Positions 39,946 through 43,595 of a stretch of 43,595 nt of DNA are shown here, piece after piece. Origin of the DNA: Chloroflexi bacterium CFX6 (GTDB lineage: Bacteria; Chloroflexota; Anaerolineae; Anaerolineales; Villigracilaceae); assembly GCA_030263595.1 (NCBI GenBank), contig SZPG01000023.1:1-43595 (forward strand), in the 5' to 3' direction. The position numbers were made by a program, and so were the translations under genes. Under the pieces are notes generated by a model, which was not told the origin of the DNA, made no database searches, and was given only the letters and a program-made list of their open reading frames with translations. Each line of letters starts with the position of its first letter. The first letter of the stretch is position 1.

Positions 39946-42900
39946 CCATATTTTTCGAGCGCGTCAAACGTCGCCCTCCTGCAATATCGCACCGTCAGAG
40001 ATGCAAACGGGGCTGTGCTTTCCGAACAGCAATACGGCTACGACGGCAACTTGCCAGGCGCGGGTTCGCCCACGACGAACAAACCCGACCTGAGCCGCGC
40101 CGTGAACGGCTCGCAAACGATTGACACAAAATACGTGTACGACGATTATGGAAACGTGATCGAAACGCGCCAGTATGAAGAGTATGGCTCGATTAATAAT
40201 CTACCGGGCGGGGGGTATCGTTCCTCCTTTGTGGATTATGACGCGCTGGAAACCTACCCTATCTGGACGCAAAACCCGCTGGGACACGAGACCGAGACGA
40301 ACTACAATTTTGGCAAGGGCGTGCCGATCTCCGTTACCGACCCGAACGGCAACACGACCGCAACAACGTATGACGGCTTGGGACGCGTGACGACGATCAA
40401 ATATCCCGGTTATGCCCAGGCGAACGTCAAATACACCTATCCCACGCCTCCCGTGAGCGCGCCGTTCGCGATCAAGATGGAGATGTGGGATGAAACCATC
40501 AACGATTATCGCATTGCGTGGCAGATTATGGACGGCCTGGGGCGGGTGGTACAGACCCAGGGTCCGTATGAGACGAGCGGCGTTTGGGTTCTGACCGATA
40601 CGATGTGGGATGCTGTGGGTCTCCCCAGGCACAGGAGCCTGCCGCGCACATGGAACGGGACGGGCGGGACCTACAACGCGCCTGTTTGGGGCGCTATTCC
40701 GTCTTCCATCACCGATTACGATGCGCTTCGCAGACCAACCCGCGTCACATATCCGGACGGCGCCCAGGAGAATTTCGTCTACTCGGGCCTGCGCACCACA
40801 AGTATTGACCGCAACGGTCACAAAAAGACGCAGGAGAACGATGCCTTCGGACGATTGATCAAGGTGGAGGAGTATACAGGGGACAGCGCCGGCACATACG
40901 TACTGTACGCCACGACGACATATCAATACGACGAACGCGACCTGCTCAGGACCGTTACCGACGCGGCGGGCAACCAGACCTTCATCATTTACGACGGCTT
41001 CGGGCGGAAGATCGAGATGAACGATCCGGACATGGGAAACTGGCGTTACCGCTACGATCCATTCGGCAACCTCATTGTGCAAATTGACGCCAAGCGGCAG
41101 GCGGTCAACCTGTATTACGACGACCTCAACCGCCTCATCGGCAAGATCTACGCGCCGGGACCGGTGAACCCGGATACCTACCCACCTCCCGACGACCCGG
41201 GCTATAACGGATACGCCATCAAATATTATTACGACCAGGGAACGAACGGACTGGGACGCCGCACCGGGATGGAGGATGCCAGCGGCACGACGACATGGAA
41301 TTACAACGCGCTCGGTCAACCGATATACGAGACGCGCAATATCGAAGGCGCAAATTACACAACCAGCGGCGCCTTCGACGCCTTCGGCAGACCGCTCACC
41401 CAAACCCTGCCCAGCGGTGAATTGCTCAATTACTCCTATAACGCCATGGGCGCGCTCTCCGGTTTGAGCGGGATAAATTCTTACGTGTCCCAAATCCATT
41501 ACAACGCCGCCGGGCAGGCGACCGACCAATTGCTCGGCAACGGCTTGCGCCAACAATCCTGTTACGAAGCGAACACATTACGCCTGTCTAATCTGCGGGT
41601 ATACCCGGGAACCTTGCAATCCTGCATCAATACGACTCCCTCCAACACGCGGCTGAACCTTTCGTATTCCTACCAGCCGAACGGGAACATCAGCCAGGTC
41701 GGGGACGCCACACAGGGCGAAACACTCGTTTACACTTACGACGAACTCGACCGCCTGACGGGCGGAGGCGGGTCGGATAATCGCAGTTACACCTACTCGC
41801 CCATCGGCAATATCACCAGCCAGGGCGATGCCCCCCCGAACCCGGGCGTATCCGTCGAAGGACTGGCCGCCTGGTGGAGCCTGGACGAGACCGGCGGGAC
41901 GCGCTACGACAGCGATTCAACCAATCACCTGACCGACATCAACACGGTTGGAAGTTTCACCGGCGTGCAGGGCAATGCCGCCGACTTCGAAAAAGACAAC
42001 CTCGAATATTTGAATCTCCCCTCTTCCACACAACTGGAAATGGCTGCCAGCGACATCTACATCGGCGCGTGGGTCAAAGTCGAGGATACGATCGTCGCAA
42101 ATCCGAACGTTGTTTCCAAACTGGGGACAAATAACAAGGAGTTCAATATCCGCCTTCAGCCTTCCGGGGTCGTGGAATTCGTCGTCTACGATGCGACGGG
42201 GACTGCATCCACCTTCGCCACTTCCACGACCACCCTCCCGTATGGGCAATGGGCGTACGTGGAAGGCTGGACGGATAAAGCCAACCGGACGGTCTACGTG
42301 AACGTCAACAACGGCGCTCCCGGCAGCGCAACGTGGGCGAGCAATGAAAACCGGGACGGCGCGGGAAACTCGGCTTTCATGGTGGGGGCGCGCGATTGGA
42401 ATGGGAGCATCGGCAATTACTGGGACGGTGGGATTGACGAGGTGATCTATTTCAAGCGCCTGCTTTCTCCCGCCGAGCGCGCCTGGCTCTACAACAGCGG
42501 ACAGGGACGCGCTTACAACGAACTCACCCCGCCGCCAGGCACGAACGAACTCGTCTCATGGTGGAGCCTGAACGAAACGAGCAGCGCACGCAGCGACGGT
42601 CACGGTACGAATCACCTTGCCGATAACAACACGGTAACCTCCACCAGCGGCAAACAGGGGAACGCCGCCGATCTTGCCTCGGCGAATGCGGAATATCTCA
42701 GCGCGCCGGAGAACGCGGGTCTCTCTGCGGGGGATGTAAACTTCACGGTCTGCGGCTGGTATTATCTCAAGGACAAGAACGACAACTATCGCCTGTTCGC
42801 GCAATGGGATGCGACCACGAATAACAGGTCGTATCAGGTCATTTACAGCACCGTTTGGGACAACTTCGTATTGCAGGTTTCCCCGGACGGCACGAATAAC

Positions 42901-43595
42901 AGCCTGCCCGCAGTGGTTTGGGGAGGCGGCAATCCGAGCGTCAATCAATGGTATTACGTGTGCGCGTGGCACGATGCGGCGGCGAACAAGATCAGGATTC
43001 AGGTGGATAACGGCGTTGTTTCTTCCCTGGACTACTCCAGCGGCATATACGACAGCGCCGCGGATATAACCATCGGGGTGGGATTCATGGTTTCATCCAC
43101 TGTGTATTCCAACATGCGCGCGGACGAGGTCGTCTTCTACAAACGAATTCTGAGCGCCAACGAGCGCGCCTGGCTCTACAACAGCGGACAGGGACGTTCC
43201 TACGCGGACCTCAGCCTGCCTCTGCCTCCCTCCAACCCGACCCTCTACCACTACGACGACCCCGCCCACGTCCACGCGGTGACTTCGGTCAGTGATCAGT
43301 CGTCAGTGAGCAGTTATCAGTACGATCCCAACGGCAATATGACTTGCCGCGTGGAGGATGGCGTCACGTACAAACAGGACTATAATTTCGAGAACCTGCT
43401 TTCCGCAGTGCATAAGATGAATGGAACCTGCGCGGGCGGGACCATCCTGGAAACCACGCAATTCGTGTACGACGGCGACGGTAATCTCGTGAAAAAGATC
43501 AACCCTGATTTGAGCAGAACCCTCTACATCGGCGGAGTCTACGAAATAGATAAATCCCCCGGCGGGACGGTCACGAGAACAGTGACCTACTATCC
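39946..43595 (+). CDS. RHS/YD-repeat protein with two LamG-like modules (no start codon; runs off window)
   Basis: A single open frame from after the TAG at 39943-39945 to the window end, ~1,200 codons, clearly coding from ~39975. YD/RHS repeats cover ~39990-41820 (TYDGLGRVTTIKYP, YDERDLLRTVTDAAGNQ, YDPFGNLIVQID, YNALGQPIYETRN). Two concanavalin/LamG-like modules follow at ~41856-42510 and ~42547-43190 (LAAWWSLDETGG; LVSWWSLNETSS), then RHS repeats resume (YQYDPNGNMTC, YDGDGNLVKKI). RHS proteins are large secreted shells that often carry C-terminal toxins. No in-frame ATG occurs near the 5' end, so this copy is probably truncated or displaced. The C-terminal part lies outside the window. Confidence 0.85.
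42474..43196 (+). repeat. 36-base perfect direct repeat closing both LamG modules
   Basis: 42474-42509 and 43161-43196 are identical (beginning CGAGCGCGCCTGGCTCTACA) and encode ERAWLYNSGQGR in both. The 687-base spacing is 229 codons, so the modules are in frame. The rest of the modules is diverged. Confidence 0.85.
43289..43321 (+). repeat. Iterated TCAGT repeat inside the RHS frame
   Basis: TCAGTGATCAGTCGTCAGTG followed by AGCAGTTATCAGT: five CAGT units in 33 bases. It stays in frame and encodes a Ser-rich stretch (VSDQSSVSSYQ) before a YDPNGN repeat. Confidence 0.75.

Noticed and set aside
40201..41556. 451-codon minus-strand frame opposite the RHS gene
   Set aside because: Antisense shadow; the plus strand shows continuous YD/RHS repeats in one frame over the same bases.

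Overview
The window reads as a chromosomal segment of a Chloroflexota bacterium, most likely class Anaerolineae. This is inferred from gene content: exported proteins with Thr/Pro-rich linkers, several large glycosyltransferase-39-like membrane proteins, a NirK fused to cupredoxins, and many short iterated repeats between and inside genes. No rRNA, tRNA, CRISPR array or insertion sequence was seen. Both ends cut genes: a UvrD-like helicase on the left and an RHS/YD-repeat protein on the right.

Layout. 1-5.7 kb is an accessory, visibly A+T-richer stretch. It holds the helicase 5' end, a membrane protein, a relic copy of the helicase 5' end, a tectonin/tachylectin-like beta-propeller protein with a glycine-rich hydrophobic segment, a small helical protein, a Phd/RelE-type toxin-antitoxin pair whose toxin is frameshifted, and an intact VapBC-type pair. 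5.9-10.5 kb encodes cell-surface proteins: a CARDB protein, an anchored alpha/beta-hydrolase and a NirK copper nitrite reductase with two extra N-terminal cupredoxin domains. 10.6-28.3 kb is mostly housekeeping: cystathionine beta-synthase, pyruvate phosphate dikinase, a receiver-only response regulator, a hydrolase, a DEDDy exonuclease, a DUF5678-CCA/poly(A) polymerase-HD fusion, hpt, tdk, rpmE (fused to an alpha-CTD-like domain), rpmA, rplU, mutY, a membrane glycosyltransferase, a metallo-beta-lactamase-fold protein, YjbQ, a DJ-1/PfpI protein and a lipoprotein. 28.5-30.5 kb is a B12-binding/radical SAM protein.

30.5-39.2 kb is the most interesting part. Eight consecutive minus-strand genes encode a PqqD-like protein, a compact radical SAM enzyme, a Tat-type lipoprotein with ten cysteines in its last 50 residues, a radical SAM/SPASM enzyme, a second PqqD-like protein, a second radical SAM/SPASM enzyme, a multi-pass membrane protein and a third radical SAM/SPASM enzyme. 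Spacing is tight or overlapping and one candidate promoter precedes the first gene. My reading is a peptide- or protein-modification system: the cysteine-rich tail is modified in the cytoplasm, then exported folded through Tat and lipid-anchored. That is inference; the sequence shows the gene set, the motifs and the order.

39.4-43.6 kb carries a third toxin-antitoxin pair, read away from an RHS frame that has no start codon and contains two LamG-like modules.

Regulatory signals include a perfect consensus promoter and a three-segment alternative-pairing leader upstream of rplU, several extended -10 promoters (one placed to give a leaderless mRNA), and three strong intrinsic hairpin terminators.
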